Below, one piece after another: positions 1-7,989 of a DNA stretch of 13,044 bases. Origin of the DNA: JAIEPT01 sp038217425. GTDB lineage: Bacteria; Planctomycetota; Planctomycetia; Gemmatales; Gemmataceae. The stretch lies in contig JBBQPM010000196.1 in assembly GCA_038217425.1 (NCBI GenBank), positions 1 through 13,044 of the forward strand, read 5' to 3'. The notes under the pieces were generated by a model that was given only the letters and a program-made list of their open reading frames with translations, searched no databases and was not told the origin of the DNA. Position numbers and translations under genes: made by a program. Position 1 is the stretch's first letter. Each line of letters opens with the position of its first letter.

Positions 1-1
1 T

Positions 2-127
2 TGGCAACGCAACCGTCGTAAGACCACGGAACTCAAGCACACAGCCGAGGTCGTCACGTATCACCAGGAACGAAACCGCGCCGCTCGAAAGTCGCGCCAA
101 AAGTCGCCGATGCAGTTGCTAATTTAG
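2..127 (+). CDS. Possible C-terminal tail of an upstream gene (partial, unidentified)
   Basis: A plus-strand frame is open from the left edge to a TAG at 125-127, giving about 41 residues. The peptide is strongly basic, with stretches such as NRRKTTELKHTAEVVTYHQ and ERNRAARKSRQK. Its tone resembles the basic C-terminal ends of some transposases, but I cannot place it in a family. A second plus frame is also open to a TAA at about 118-120, so openness alone is weak evidence. No start is visible, so the gene, if real, begins outside the window. It stops about 55 bases before purQ. Confidence 0.28.
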   Translation, partial: WQRNRRKTTELKHTAEVVTYHQERNRAARKSRQKSPMQLLI

Positions 128-144
128 CGCTGTAGAACTAAGAT
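116..144 (+). promoter_or_regulatory. Candidate sigma-70-type promoter for purQ
   Basis: TTGCTA at 116-121 and TAAGAT at 139-144 are separated by exactly 17 bases. Each hexamer matches the consensus at four of six positions. Transcription would begin near 151 and give a leader of about 30 bases before the purQ ATG at 182. The -35 box lies inside the possible upstream reading frame, so purQ could instead be read through from upstream. This is a motif-based inference only. Confidence 0.35.
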
Positions 145-181
145 ACCCGAGTGACATCGGCTCCCCACCGGCGAGAACCTC

Positions 182-952
182 ATGGCCAAGGCACGCGTTT
201 TGATTCTTCGGGCGCCCGGCGCTAACTGCGATCTCGAAACCGAGTTCGCCTTCCAACAAGTCGGCGCACTCCCCGAACGCATCCATATCAATCGACTCCG
301 GGAAAATCCCAGGCTCCTCGATCCCTTCCAGATCCTCGTCGTCCCCGGCGGCTTCAGCTTCGGCGACGACGTGGCCGCGGGCAAGATCCTCGCCAATCAG
401 CTTTCGTGTTTCCTGGGCGATGCCCTACGGCTCTTTCGCGACAAGGAGAAGCTGATCCTCGGCATCTGCAACGGGTTTCAGACGCTGCTCAAGGCGGGGC
501 TCATCGTGCCGCCGGACGACGAGGGCCCGGTGGCAACGCTGGCGCATAACACGCACGGCAAGTTCGAGGATCGCTGGATTCACATGCAGGCGACGCCGGG
601 GAAATGCGTGTTTCTCAAAGGGTACGGCCGACTTCATCTGCCGATCGCCCACGGCGAAGGGCGATTTACGAGCCGGGCGGAATGGATGTTGAAGGGGCTG
701 GAACAGGCGGGGCAAGTCGTGCTGCGGTACGTCGATGCCGGGGGAAAGCCGGGGGCGTTTCCGGTCAACCCCAACGGATCGCAAGGGGACGTGGCCGGGG
801 TTTGCGATGCGAGCGGGCGGGTGCTGGGACTCATGCCGCACCCGGAACGGCATGTTCTGCCCACGCATCATCCGATGTGGACGCGGCTCGGGTTGGCGCC
901 CGAGGGGGAGGGGCTTCGGCTCTTTCGCAACGCCGCAGGTTATTTCTCGTAG
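182..952 (+). CDS. purQ: Phosphoribosylformylglycinamidine synthase, glutaminase subunit PurQ
   Basis: This 256-residue class I glutamine amidotransferase hydrolyses glutamine and delivers ammonia to PurL, which turns FGAR into FGAM in de novo purine synthesis in the cytoplasm. The N-terminus has the PurQ pattern LRAPGANCD (residues 9-17), followed by VVPGGFSFGDD (53-63), which includes the oxyanion region. The nucleophile elbow GICNGFQ (94-100) places the catalytic Cys at 96. PHPERH (219-224) supplies His220 and Glu222 of the triad. NPNGS (197-201) is also typical of the family. The length is slightly above the roughly 227 residues of the Bacillus type and fits the longer stand-alone PurQ proteins of other lineages. 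The ATG at 182 starts exactly at the family N-terminus, although only a weak GGCGAG lies upstream. No purL or purS is in the window, so the complex is encoded in pieces. The Hsp70-like gene starts 25 bases downstream and is probably co-transcribed. Confidence 0.96.
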   Translation: MAKARVLILRAPGANCDLETEFAFQQVGALPERIHINRLRENPRLLDPFQILVVPGGFSFGDDVAAGKILANQLSCFLGDALRLFRDKEKLILGICNGFQTLLKAGLIVPPDDEGPVATLAHNTHGKFEDRWIHMQATPGKCVFLKGYGRLHLPIAHGEGRFTSRAEWMLKGLEQAGQVVLRYVDAGGKPGAFPVNPNGSQGDVAGVCDASGRVLGLMPHPERHVLPTHHPMWTRLGLAPEGEGLRLFRNAAGYFS

Positions 953-977
953 CAGCGAAGGTTTGTAGGACATATTC

Positions 978-3767
978 ATGAGTCGCTATCTCATCGGCAT
1001 CGATTTGGGCACGACCAACAGCGCCCTTGCATACATCGATGACTTCGCCAAGCCGCGCGGCAAGATCCAGGCGTTCCGCGTGCCGCAACTGACCCAGATA
1101 GGCGAGGTGAAGCCGCGCGATCTGTTGCCTTCGTTTCTGTATCTGCCGGGGCAACACGACCTCCCCGCCGGCGCCATCGCGTTGCCGTGGGATCCGGCCG
1201 CGCCCGCCGCGGTCGGGGAGTTCGCACGGCAGCACGGCGCCAAGGTCCCGGGCCGGCTGGTCACGTCCGCGAAATCCTGGCTCTGTCACGCCGGCGTCGA
1301 TCGCTCGGCGCCCCTCTTGCCCTGGAGCGCGCCGCCGGACTTGTCGCGCATCTCGCCCGTCGAAGCGTCGATGCAATATCTGAAGCATCTCGCCCAGGCG
1401 TGGAATCACGTGATGGCGGCGCAGGATCCCGAGTACGCCATCGACAAGCAGCAAGTCGTCCTCACCGTCCCCGCGTCGTTCGACGACACGGCGCGGACGC
1501 TCACCGTCGACGCGGCACGCAAGGCGGGGATCGTCAATCTCACGTTGCTCGAGGAGCCGCAGGCGGCGTTCTACTGCTGGCTTGCCGCCCATTCGCAGGC
1601 GGAGAAGACGCAGCTTTTGCCGGGCGACTTCTGCCTGGTCGTCGATGTCGGCGGCGGTACCACAGACTTTTCCTTGATCCAGGCGGGCGAGGAGCAGGGC
1701 GAGCTGTGCTTCATCCGCCAAGCGGTCGGCGATCATCTGTTGCTGGGCGGCGACAACATGGACCTCGCCCTGGCCAAGTTTATCGAGACCAAACTCCCCG
1801 CCGCGGGCCGGCTCGACGCCTCGCAGTACGGCGCCCTGACCCAGGCGTGTCGGCAGGGCAAGGAGCAACTGCTCGGCCCGCAACCGCCGAACGCATACTC
1901 TGTCACCGTCATGGGCAAAGGCCGACAAGTCATCGGCGGCGCTCTGCACACCGAACTGACGCCGGACGACGTTCAGAAAATCATCCTGGACGGGTTTTTC
2001 CCCTTCGTGCCGGCTGATTCGGAGCCCGAGCGCGGCAACCGCACCGGTCTGCACGAAATGGGACTCCCCTACGTCAGCGACCCGGCGATCACCCGGCATC
2101 TGGCGGGCTTCCTCAAGAAGCAGCTCGGCGCTTTGGCCCCCACCCCCCGGGCGATCCTCTTTAACGGCGGCGTCTTCACCGCCGGCCGGCTGCGCGAACG
2201 CGTCGTCCAGGTCCTTCGGCAATGGTTCGATCGTCCGGAAAAGCCCTGGCAGCCGCTCGTGCTCACCAATCCCTCGCTCGATCTCGCCGTGGCCCTGGGC
2301 GCCGCCCATTTCGCCTGGCTCAAACACACCGGCGGTAAACGTATCGGCGGCGGCATCGCTCGGTCCTACTACCTCGGGCTGCAGGGAGAAGATAGCACGA
2401 AGAAGACACTCCTCTGCGTGGTGCCGCAACATCTCGAAGAAGGGCAGGAGATCGTCATCCCCAAGCCCGAACTCGAACTCGCGCTCGGACAGCCGGTCCT
2501 CTTTCCGCTCTACACGTCGACAGTTCGGCCGCACGACAAGGCGGGAGACTTGCTGAACGTGGCGCCGTCGCAGCTTCTGCAACTGCCGCCGCTGCACACC
2601 GTGCTCCGCGGCGGCAAACGCAGCGGCACGAAGAACGTCCCCGTGCATTTGGCGTCGCGCTGCACCGAGATCGGCACGCTCGAGTTGTTCTGCGTCGCGC
2701 GGGATGCGGAAAATCGTTGGCGGCTGGAGTTCAACCTGCGCGACATCGTCAAGGAAGTCGCGGAGGAGGGGGGCGAAGTCGGCGGTAAGGAAAACGTGGG
2801 GGACGTGTGGCCGGAAGGCCCGGTGCAGGCGTCGGGTGACTTGATCCGCGCGGTTTATCAAGGAAGACCCGACGCACCGCCGGCGCCGCAGCTGACGAAG
2901 GCGCTGGAGTCGGCGCTCGAAGCGGGGCGGGACAAATGGCCCAGCGGGTTGTGTCGTCGGCTCTGGGATTTTTTGGGCGAGGTCGCGGAATCGCGCCGCC
3001 TCTCTCCGCAGCATTTGTCCCGATGGTACAATCTCGTAGGATTTAGTTTGAGTCCGGGGTTCGGCGATCCGCTCGACAAGTACCGCGTGGAGCAGCTCTG
3101 GAAGATGTTGCACGCGCCGGTGAAGGGCAAAACGATGGGCCCGCCGGAAGGGGGCGCGGACTTCTGGATCATGTGGCGCCGGGTCGCGGGGGGGCTGAAC
3201 TCGACGCTGCAAAACAATCTCTACACTCGGCTCCGCTCGGTGCTTTTGCCGTCCAAGACCAAGATGGTGAGCAAACCCGCGGCCAACGAGTGGACGGAGA
3301 TGTGGCGTGCGGCCGCGAGTCTGGAGCGGATTGATCTCAAGCAGAAAGAGTTGCTGGCGCAGGCGATCCTCAAGACCTGCAAACGGAGCCCAGCCCCCAC
3401 GCATGCCTTCTTCGCGCTGACGAGATTGGGAGCACGCGTCTTGCTTTACGGCCCCATGAACGGCGTGCTCCATCCCAGCGTCGCCGAGGGCTGGATCGAC
3501 GAATTGACGCCGTTCGTGCCGGGCAACGACAGCGAACGCCTGGCGTGGTGTTTCTGTCTGGTGCAGCTCGCCCGGCAATCGGGCCAGCGGGCCATCGACG
3601 TCGGCGACGGGCCGCGCGAAAAGGTGTTGGCCGTGCTACGAAAGTACTCGGCTCCCGCGCACTGGATCAAGATGGTCGAGGAAGTCGCGGAGTTGGAAGG
3701 CGACGAACAGAGCCAGATGTTCGGCGAATCGTTGCCGATCGGTTTGAGGTTGATCCGCGAAGAATGA
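978..3767 (+). CDS. Large Hsp70-family (DnaK-like) protein with DUF3731-type C-terminal region
   Basis: This 929-residue protein has an Hsp70/actin-type ATPase domain. Phosphate-1 motif IGIDLGTTNSALAY spans residues 6-19, VPASF 164-168, the phosphate-2 motif DVGGGTTDFS 223-232, and an adenosine-type motif AILFNGGVF 392-400. Residues from about 450 to 620 look beta-rich and end in IGTLELFCV, then a W.LEF pattern, resembling a diverged substrate-binding domain. From about 650 to the end the protein is helical and Trp/Arg-rich (for example WIMWRRVAGG and WTEMWRAAAS). This resembles the DUF3731 region found in large bacterial Hsp70 relatives of about 900 residues. It is far longer than DnaK (about 640) and lacks the DnaK lid and the terminal EEVD-like tail, so it is not the housekeeping chaperone. 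No signal peptide or membrane segment is seen, so it is probably cytoplasmic. The start is supported by AGGA at 967-970, seven bases before the ATG. No DnaJ or GrpE gene is nearby. Client and role are unknown; the family call is firm, the C-terminal domain name less so. Confidence 0.88.
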   Translation: MSRYLIGIDLGTTNSALAYIDDFAKPRGKIQAFRVPQLTQIGEVKPRDLLPSFLYLPGQHDLPAGAIALPWDPAAPAAVGEFARQHGAKVPGRLVTSAKSWLCHAGVDRSAPLLPWSAPPDLSRISPVEASMQYLKHLAQAWNHVMAAQDPEYAIDKQQVVLTVPASFDDTARTLTVDAARKAGIVNLTLLEEPQAAFYCWLAAHSQAEKTQLLPGDFCLVVDVGGGTTDFSLIQAGEEQGELCFIRQAVGDHLLLGGDNMDLALAKFIETKLPAAGRLDASQYGALTQACRQGKEQLLGPQPPNAYSVTVMGKGRQVIGGALHTELTPDDVQKIILDGFFPFVPADSEPERGNRTGLHEMGLPYVSDPAITRHLAGFLKKQLGALAPTPRAILFNGGVFTAGRLRERVVQVLRQWFDRPEKPWQPLVLTNPSLDLAVALGAAHFAWLKHTGGKRIGGGIARSYYLGLQGEDSTKKTLLCVVPQHLEEGQEIVIPKPELELALGQPVLFPLYTSTVRPHDKAGDLLNVAPSQLLQLPPLHTVLRGGKRSGTKNVPVHLASRCTEIGTLELFCVARDAENRWRLEFNLRDIVKEVAEEGGEVGGKENVGDVWPEGPVQASGDLIRAVYQGRPDAPPAPQLTKALESALEAGRDKWPSGLCRRLWDFLGEVAESRRLSPQHLSRWYNLVGFSLSPGFGDPLDKYRVEQLWKMLHAPVKGKTMGPPEGGADFWIMWRRVAGGLNSTLQNNLYTRLRSVLLPSKTKMVSKPAANEWTEMWRAAASLERIDLKQKELLAQAILKTCKRSPAPTHAFFALTRLGARVLLYGPMNGVLHPSVAEGWIDELTPFVPGNDSERLAWCFCLVQLARQSGQRAIDVGDGPREKVLAVLRKYSAPAHWIKMVEEVAELEGDEQSQMFGESLPIGLRLIREE

Positions 3768-3816
3768 ATCGATTTACGAGCCGACGCGTGAGCGACAGAC
3801 TGGCCTGGAACACAAA

Positions 3817-3931
3817 GGCGAGCGGGGAACGTCAGTCCCCCGGTACGTCGAGCACCGCCGAAACTTGCACGTTTGCCACGAGATTCTTGCAGAAGAGAGA
3901 AGGACCGGGGGACTAACGTCCCCCGCTCGCC
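3817..3931. repeat. 28-base inverted repeat in a convergent intergenic gap; possible bidirectional terminator
   Basis: Bases 3817-3844 and 3904-3931 are inverted copies of each other with 26 of 28 positions matching, around a 59-base spacer. Each arm is itself nearly palindromic. The right arm folds as GGGGGAC-TAAC-GTCCCCC (3907-3924). The left arm folds as GGGGAAC-GTCA-GTCCCCC (3824-3841) with one mismatch. The element sits between the 3' ends of the Hsp70-like gene (stop at 3767) and the dehydrogenase (stop at 3943). The right arm ends 11 bases short of the latter stop codon. There is no U-rich tract after the stems, so a standard intrinsic terminator is not shown. A REP-like or MITE-like intergenic repeat is the alternative. 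The rest of the gap (3768-3816) shows nothing recognisable. Confidence 0.75.
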
Positions 3932-3942
3932 TGGGACGGCGC

Positions 3943-6900
3943 TCACTTCGCCTTCTTCTTCTTTTGCTGCATCAGATACAGCAACAGATCGGCCGCGTCC
4001 TGGGCGGTGGCGTCGCGCAGCAGTTGCTCGGGCATCAGCGATGCCGTTTGCGGCGTCAGGGACGCGATGTCGTCGGCCGCGAGCTTCAGTTCCTTGTCCA
4101 TCGTCCGGACGACCACGTGCTTTTCCGACTTCGAAGCGAGAATGCCGGTGATCACCTGGCCTGACGCCAGTTCGACGACGTGCGCGATCCACTCCTTTTC
4201 GATCTCCTTCGACGGGAAAATGATCGTCTCGAGCACGCGGTACCGATTCATCTTGGCGCCGATGCCGTCGAGATCGGGGCCGACGAGTCCCCCCGTGCCG
4301 CCGATCTGATGGCACTTGGCGCACTGCATGCCGCTGGCGCCGAAGAAGAGCGTCTTGCCGCGCTCGGCGTCTCCCTTGAGATCGAGAATGTCCGCGGCGT
4401 TGATGAAGCTGCCGAGGCGTTTGACGCGCTGGTCCGCGGGCAGGAAGCGTTCGAAAAGATCGCGGACCGAGGTGTTGGTCGTCACCTGCGTGAGTTTCAG
4501 GATATCTTTCACATCCGTGTCGCAGAGCCGTTTCTGCTCGATCTCTTTCATGAGCAACAGCGCCTTGCCGGGGTGAGCCAGCAACTGCTGCACGATCTGG
4601 GAACGCTCGGAGCTACGCTGACGTTTCTCCGATTCAAACGTGGCCGACCATTCCGCCTCGGCCGATTTGACGTCGTCAACGCTCGGTTTCACCCTCCGCG
4701 CATCGCGGGCGAAACGGTCGGCGAGCTTGGCTTTCTTCACTGCCGCCTCGCGCATTTTCTGGGCGAGATTCGCGTTCTCATCGAGTTGCCGAAGTCGCAG
4801 GATCTTCTGAAAGTCGTCCGTGAGCGGCGGCGTCTGGCGAATCCAATCGTGTACAACTTGCAATCCCTGAGCATCGACGATCTCCGAGCCGATGTGCGGC
4901 ATCCGTCCCGGCCCGGTCTTGGCCATACGGAAGTAGATCAGCGAGCGCGTCGGATCGCCCGGCGCCACGATGCGGACGTCGGGGATGTCGAAGGTTCCCT
5001 GCACCGGCGGATGATCGAGCACCTTCATCTTGGCCAGATCGAGACTGCCGCGCAGGTCGATGTCGGCGGTGCCGCCGCCGCTGTACTGATGGCAGTGGGC
5101 GCAGTTGACGTGCAGGTACGAGCGGGCGCGGGCTTCGAGATCCTGCTTGCCGTCGGCGACGTCCACGAGATATTTCGGATGAACGGAGGTCGGCACGTCG
5201 ACGCCGTTCTCCCGACGTTTGACGGTGATGAGCCCCATGCTCTCGAAAACCCTGGCCTGGGCGCCGAGCTGCGGCAGGTTGAACGCCAGGGCCACTCCGG
5301 TCCACGAGTTGTGGCAGCGCAGGCATTCGCCGCGGCCAGCGAGATGGTACTTTTGCTTACGAACGCCCCCTGGTTCGTGCGGATCCTTTACGGTGAGGGC
5401 AATCTCGTCCCCTTTGCTCTCGACGAGGTCGGCGTCCGTCTGTTTCTCGTTCCAGCGGTACGTGTAGCCGTGCCACTGGCTGCCGTCGTAGTGCAGCATC
5501 TGCGTCTCGAGCTTGCGTCGGCTCTTGGGGTTGCCGACCTCCATTTCCATGGACAGCGTTTTGCCGAGGACGCCGTTCTTGGGGAAGTAGATCCAGTTGG
5601 GATGCATGCGTTCGGGAAGGGTGACGAAGTCGTCGTACATCTTGATGGGCGTATCCCCCGGCAGGGCGACGAAGCGCTCGGCTGAGGCGTGGTCGGCCCA
5701 GAGCGGCACCGTGACGTCGAACGCATGCACGCCCGGCGCCAGGCGATGCTCGGCGACGTTCGCGAAGAGCCCGGTCTGACTCAACTTCCGCGGGAAGACG
5801 TCGCGGAAGGTCTTGGCCGCGGGATTGGGGACGAGTTCGTGCAGCGTCCCCTTTTCGTCGTGATGGACGATGTAAAGTTCGCCGTCGACGTCCTCGCCGA
5901 AGCCGACGACGCGCTGGTCGCCCATGGCGATTTCCTTGTGCCAGAGGAGCTTGTCGCCGTCGAACTTCGACGCCCAGACTTTGCGCGTGACCCAGTCGCC
6001 GCAGACGTAGGCGCCGACGAGTTCGGGGAACTTCTTGCCGCGATAGACAAAGCCCCCCGTAATGGACGCGGCCTCGGTGTGCGGAAAGTCGATGGTCGGC
6101 GGCAGGATCTTCGTGGGCCCGCGCAGACCGCTCGGCTTGACGGGTTGCTTGCCTTCGAATGCGGACCAACCGTAGTTTCCGCCGCGCTGCACTTTGTAGA
6201 CGAGTTCCCACAATTCCCAGCCGACGTCGCCGACCCAGAGATCGCCGGTCTTGCGGTCGAAGCTCATGCGCCAGGGATTGCGGAAGCCGTAGGCCCAGAT
6301 TTCCGGCCGGGCGCCGGCGAGTTTGACGAACGGATTGTCGGGCGGGACGGCATAGCCGAGCCCTTTATCTTCGCGATCGACGTCGATGCGCAGGACGCTC
6401 GAGAGGAGATCGCTGACGTCTTGCCCGGTGTTCTTGCCGTCGGGGGGGTTGGGTCCGGTACCGTCGCCGGTCGAGATATAGAGGAAGCCGTCGTGCCCGA
6501 ACTGCAGATCGCAGCCGTTATGCCCGCCGCTGGGCCAGGTGAGAACGATCTTCTCGGAGGCGATGTCGACCTGAGGCGGATCGGTATCGGTGACCTTGAA
6601 GCGGACGATGCGCGAGCCTTCGGGAAGTCCCGCCTTCACTTTGCCGCGGATCAGATAGCAGACGTAGCAGTAGCGATTCTTGGCGAACTGCGGATGAAAC
6701 GCGAGGGCGTAGACGTTGTCGACGCCGGTGGCGATGGCGGGGTCGAAGCTCTTGATCTGCGTCGCATCGAAGAAGACGTCGGCCTTCTCGACGTTGGGAT
6801 CTTTCTTGAACGAGTAGATCGGCCCGCGCTGTTCGCAGACGAACCAGCGCGGGATGCTGGGCGTCTGCGTCATGTGGACGGGATCGCGAAAGACGAGCTT

Positions 6901-7032
6901 GGGAAACGCCCGGGCCATCAGGTACGGGTGCGGCGGTTCGGGCGTGCCTTCGACTTTCGACGTCGTCCACTTGGGAGCGCCGGCGTAGGTTGTGGAAGCG
7001 AACAGGATCGCGGCAAGAAGAGTTCGTATCAT
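3943..7032 (-). CDS. Secreted PQQ-type sugar dehydrogenase fused to c-type cytochrome modules (three CxxCH)
   Basis: This 1029-residue protein begins with a Sec signal peptide (hydrophobic residues about 4-16, likely cleavage after TTYA at 17). Residues about 35-405 form a soluble-glucose/sorbosone-dehydrogenase-like propeller. SGGHNGCDLQFG (168-179), STGDG (187-191), WAYGFRNPWR (246-255) and GDVGWELWE (268-276) point to His171 and Arg251 as the likely catalytic and PQQ-side residues. The middle region (about 410-735) resembles the SO2930/HNE_0200 diheme cytochrome family, with hemes at C570-x-x-C573-H574 and C644-x-x-C647-H648 and Met711 as a possible axial ligand. A charged helical linker (about 740-870) leads to the C-terminal heme domain of Pirellula/Verrucomicrobium type (about 885-1022), with C904-x-x-C907-H908, VGPDLDG (917-923) and a GQVITGIL segment (958-965). 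It probably oxidises a sugar or alcohol in the periplasm and passes electrons along its hemes; the substrate is unknown. No Shine-Dalgarno site precedes the ATG. The lysine-rich tail is ordinary for the lineage. Confidence 0.93.
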   Translation of the reverse strand: MIRTLLAAILFASTTYAGAPKWTTSKVEGTPEPPHPYLMARAFPKLVFRDPVHMTQTPSIPRWFVCEQRGPIYSFKKDPNVEKADVFFDATQIKSFDPAIATGVDNVYALAFHPQFAKNRYCYVCYLIRGKVKAGLPEGSRIVRFKVTDTDPPQVDIASEKIVLTWPSGGHNGCDLQFGHDGFLYISTGDGTGPNPPDGKNTGQDVSDLLSSVLRIDVDREDKGLGYAVPPDNPFVKLAGARPEIWAYGFRNPWRMSFDRKTGDLWVGDVGWELWELVYKVQRGGNYGWSAFEGKQPVKPSGLRGPTKILPPTIDFPHTEAASITGGFVYRGKKFPELVGAYVCGDWVTRKVWASKFDGDKLLWHKEIAMGDQRVVGFGEDVDGELYIVHHDEKGTLHELVPNPAAKTFRDVFPRKLSQTGLFANVAEHRLAPGVHAFDVTVPLWADHASAERFVALPGDTPIKMYDDFVTLPERMHPNWIYFPKNGVLGKTLSMEMEVGNPKSRRKLETQMLHYDGSQWHGYTYRWNEKQTDADLVESKGDEIALTVKDPHEPGGVRKQKYHLAGRGECLRCHNSWTGVALAFNLPQLGAQARVFESMGLITVKRRENGVDVPTSVHPKYLVDVADGKQDLEARARSYLHVNCAHCHQYSGGGTADIDLRGSLDLAKMKVLDHPPVQGTFDIPDVRIVAPGDPTRSLIYFRMAKTGPGRMPHIGSEIVDAQGLQVVHDWIRQTPPLTDDFQKILRLRQLDENANLAQKMREAAVKKAKLADRFARDARRVKPSVDDVKSAEAEWSATFESEKRQRSSERSQIVQQLLAHPGKALLLMKEIEQKRLCDTDVKDILKLTQVTTNTSVRDLFERFLPADQRVKRLGSFINAADILDLKGDAERGKTLFFGASGMQCAKCHQIGGTGGLVGPDLDGIGAKMNRYRVLETIIFPSKEIEKEWIAHVVELASGQVITGILASKSEKHVVVRTMDKELKLAADDIASLTPQTASLMPEQLLRDATAQDAADLLLYLMQQKKKKAK

Positions 7033-7073
7033 GGCGAGATTCGCGGGACGGAGGGTGTGGGAGGGCGAGAGTC

Positions 7074-7101
7074 ATTCTACCTCGCGGCTCCGAATCGGTA
7101 A
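7074..7101 (-). promoter_or_regulatory. Candidate promoter for the dehydrogenase/cytochrome gene
   Basis: In the 105-base gap between the hydrolase stop (7138) and the dehydrogenase start (7032), the minus strand carries TAGAAT at 7079-7074, a five-of-six match to the -10 consensus. TTACCG lies 16 bases upstream at 7101-7096 and matches only half of the -35 consensus. The start site would fall near 7067, giving a leader of about 35 bases. This suggests the dehydrogenase can be transcribed apart from the transporter-hydrolase pair. The weak -35 box keeps the call tentative. Confidence 0.3.
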
Positions 7102-7137
7102 CGCATGAAGTTCAAATTTTCAGCAAGAGACCCCAGA

Positions 7138-7989
7138 TCACCGGCGACCATGCTGCCGAAAGAAATCCCAGATCACCTCGTTGGCCTGGAAGTTCATCGT
7201 CGATGGCCCCAACGTGTTGGGGAGCGGCGGCCGGCCGGGCCAGGTGTGCCCGCCGTTCTGCACGGCGACGAGCATCACGTCCGCGGCTCCCTGGTAGCGA
7301 CTCACCACGCTCGGCATGCCGTCCCCCACGCGATCGGGCCAATGATCGACGCTCGGCGTCGGGTCGCACTGGTTGGCGTTCACCCAGTAGGCGATGGTCT
7401 CGGGGATCGACGGCATCTCGATGTGAAAGACGGAGAGAGGCCCGAAGCCCCCCGCGAACGGCGCGAACTCGTCCTTCGTGCCGTGAATGTGCAACAGCGG
7501 AATCGGCCGCGGCGCCGCGCGGTCCAGGAGCGTCATCGGCCCCGCGACGCACGCCAGCGCCGCCCAGGGCTCCGGCATCTCCACCGCCAGGCGATACGTC
7601 ATGTGGGCGCCGTTGGACATGCCGCTCAGGTAAATCCGGTTCGCATCGACGGCGACGGCGCCCTGCAAATCCTCGAGCAATCTGCGAAAGTAGGCGAGTT
7701 CGTCGACGTCATGCCGGAGCGCGTAGCCGCAACATTTGCCCGCGTTCCAGGTGAGCACATTCAGCGTGTTGCCGGTCCCCGCGGGATAGACGAGCAGGAA
7801 GCCCGCTTCGGCCGCGAACTCGGTGAGCCCGGAGAATTTCTCCATGAGCTTCGGATTGCTCATGGCGCCGTGAATGGCGAGGACGACCGGCAGCGGCACG
7901 GCGGGATCGTAGTGGGGCGGCACGAGGAGGACGTAGTACCGCGCTCGGCCGGCGATTTCGAAACTGCGGATGTGTTTGCCTGGATTCAT
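7138..7989 (-). CDS. Alpha/beta hydrolase, LpqC / PHB-depolymerase-type esterase
   Basis: This 283-residue serine hydrolase belongs to the poly(3-hydroxybutyrate) depolymerase/feruloyl esterase-like group (LpqC, COG3509). VVLAIHGAMSNP (35-46) carries the HG oxyanion turn, and VYPAGTG (67-73) and GKCCGYA (84-90) are family landmarks. The nucleophile elbow LSGMSNGAHM (121-130) places the catalytic Ser at 125. LHIHGTKDEFAPF (166-178) supplies Asp173 and NGGHTWPG (245-252) supplies His248. Many relatives are exported, but no signal peptide is visible here, so this copy looks cytoplasmic. The substrate cannot be told from sequence; an ester of a hydroxy acid or aromatic acid is the family expectation. 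The chosen ATG (7989) overlaps the transporter stop as ATGA, which supports the start and implies translational coupling. The same frame stays open far upstream, antisense of no known domain and overlapping the transporter; that extension is spurious. Confidence 0.92.
   Translation of the reverse strand: MNPGKHIRSFEIAGRARYYVLLVPPHYDPAVPLPVVLAIHGAMSNPKLMEKFSGLTEFAAEAGFLLVYPAGTGNTLNVLTWNAGKCCGYALRHDVDELAYFRRLLEDLQGAVAVDANRIYLSGMSNGAHMTYRLAVEMPEPWAALACVAGPMTLLDRAAPRPIPLLHIHGTKDEFAPFAGGFGPLSVFHIEMPSIPETIAYWVNANQCDPTPSVDHWPDRVGDGMPSVVSRYQGAADVMLVAVQNGGHTWPGRPPLPNTLGPSTMNFQANEVIWDFFRQHGRR

Noticed and set aside
831..3578. 915-codon open frame on the minus strand opposite the Hsp70-like gene
   Set aside because: It is antisense to a gene with clear ATPase motifs, has a composition dominated by Arg, Gln, Leu and Ala, and shows no recognisable domain. 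Long antisense openness is expected in GC-rich coding DNA.
4180..7101. Two long plus-strand frames (501 and 470 codons) opposite the dehydrogenase/cytochrome gene
   Set aside because: Both are antisense shadows of the CxxCH-bearing protein, with no domain, no signal for translation and composition skewed by the opposite strand.
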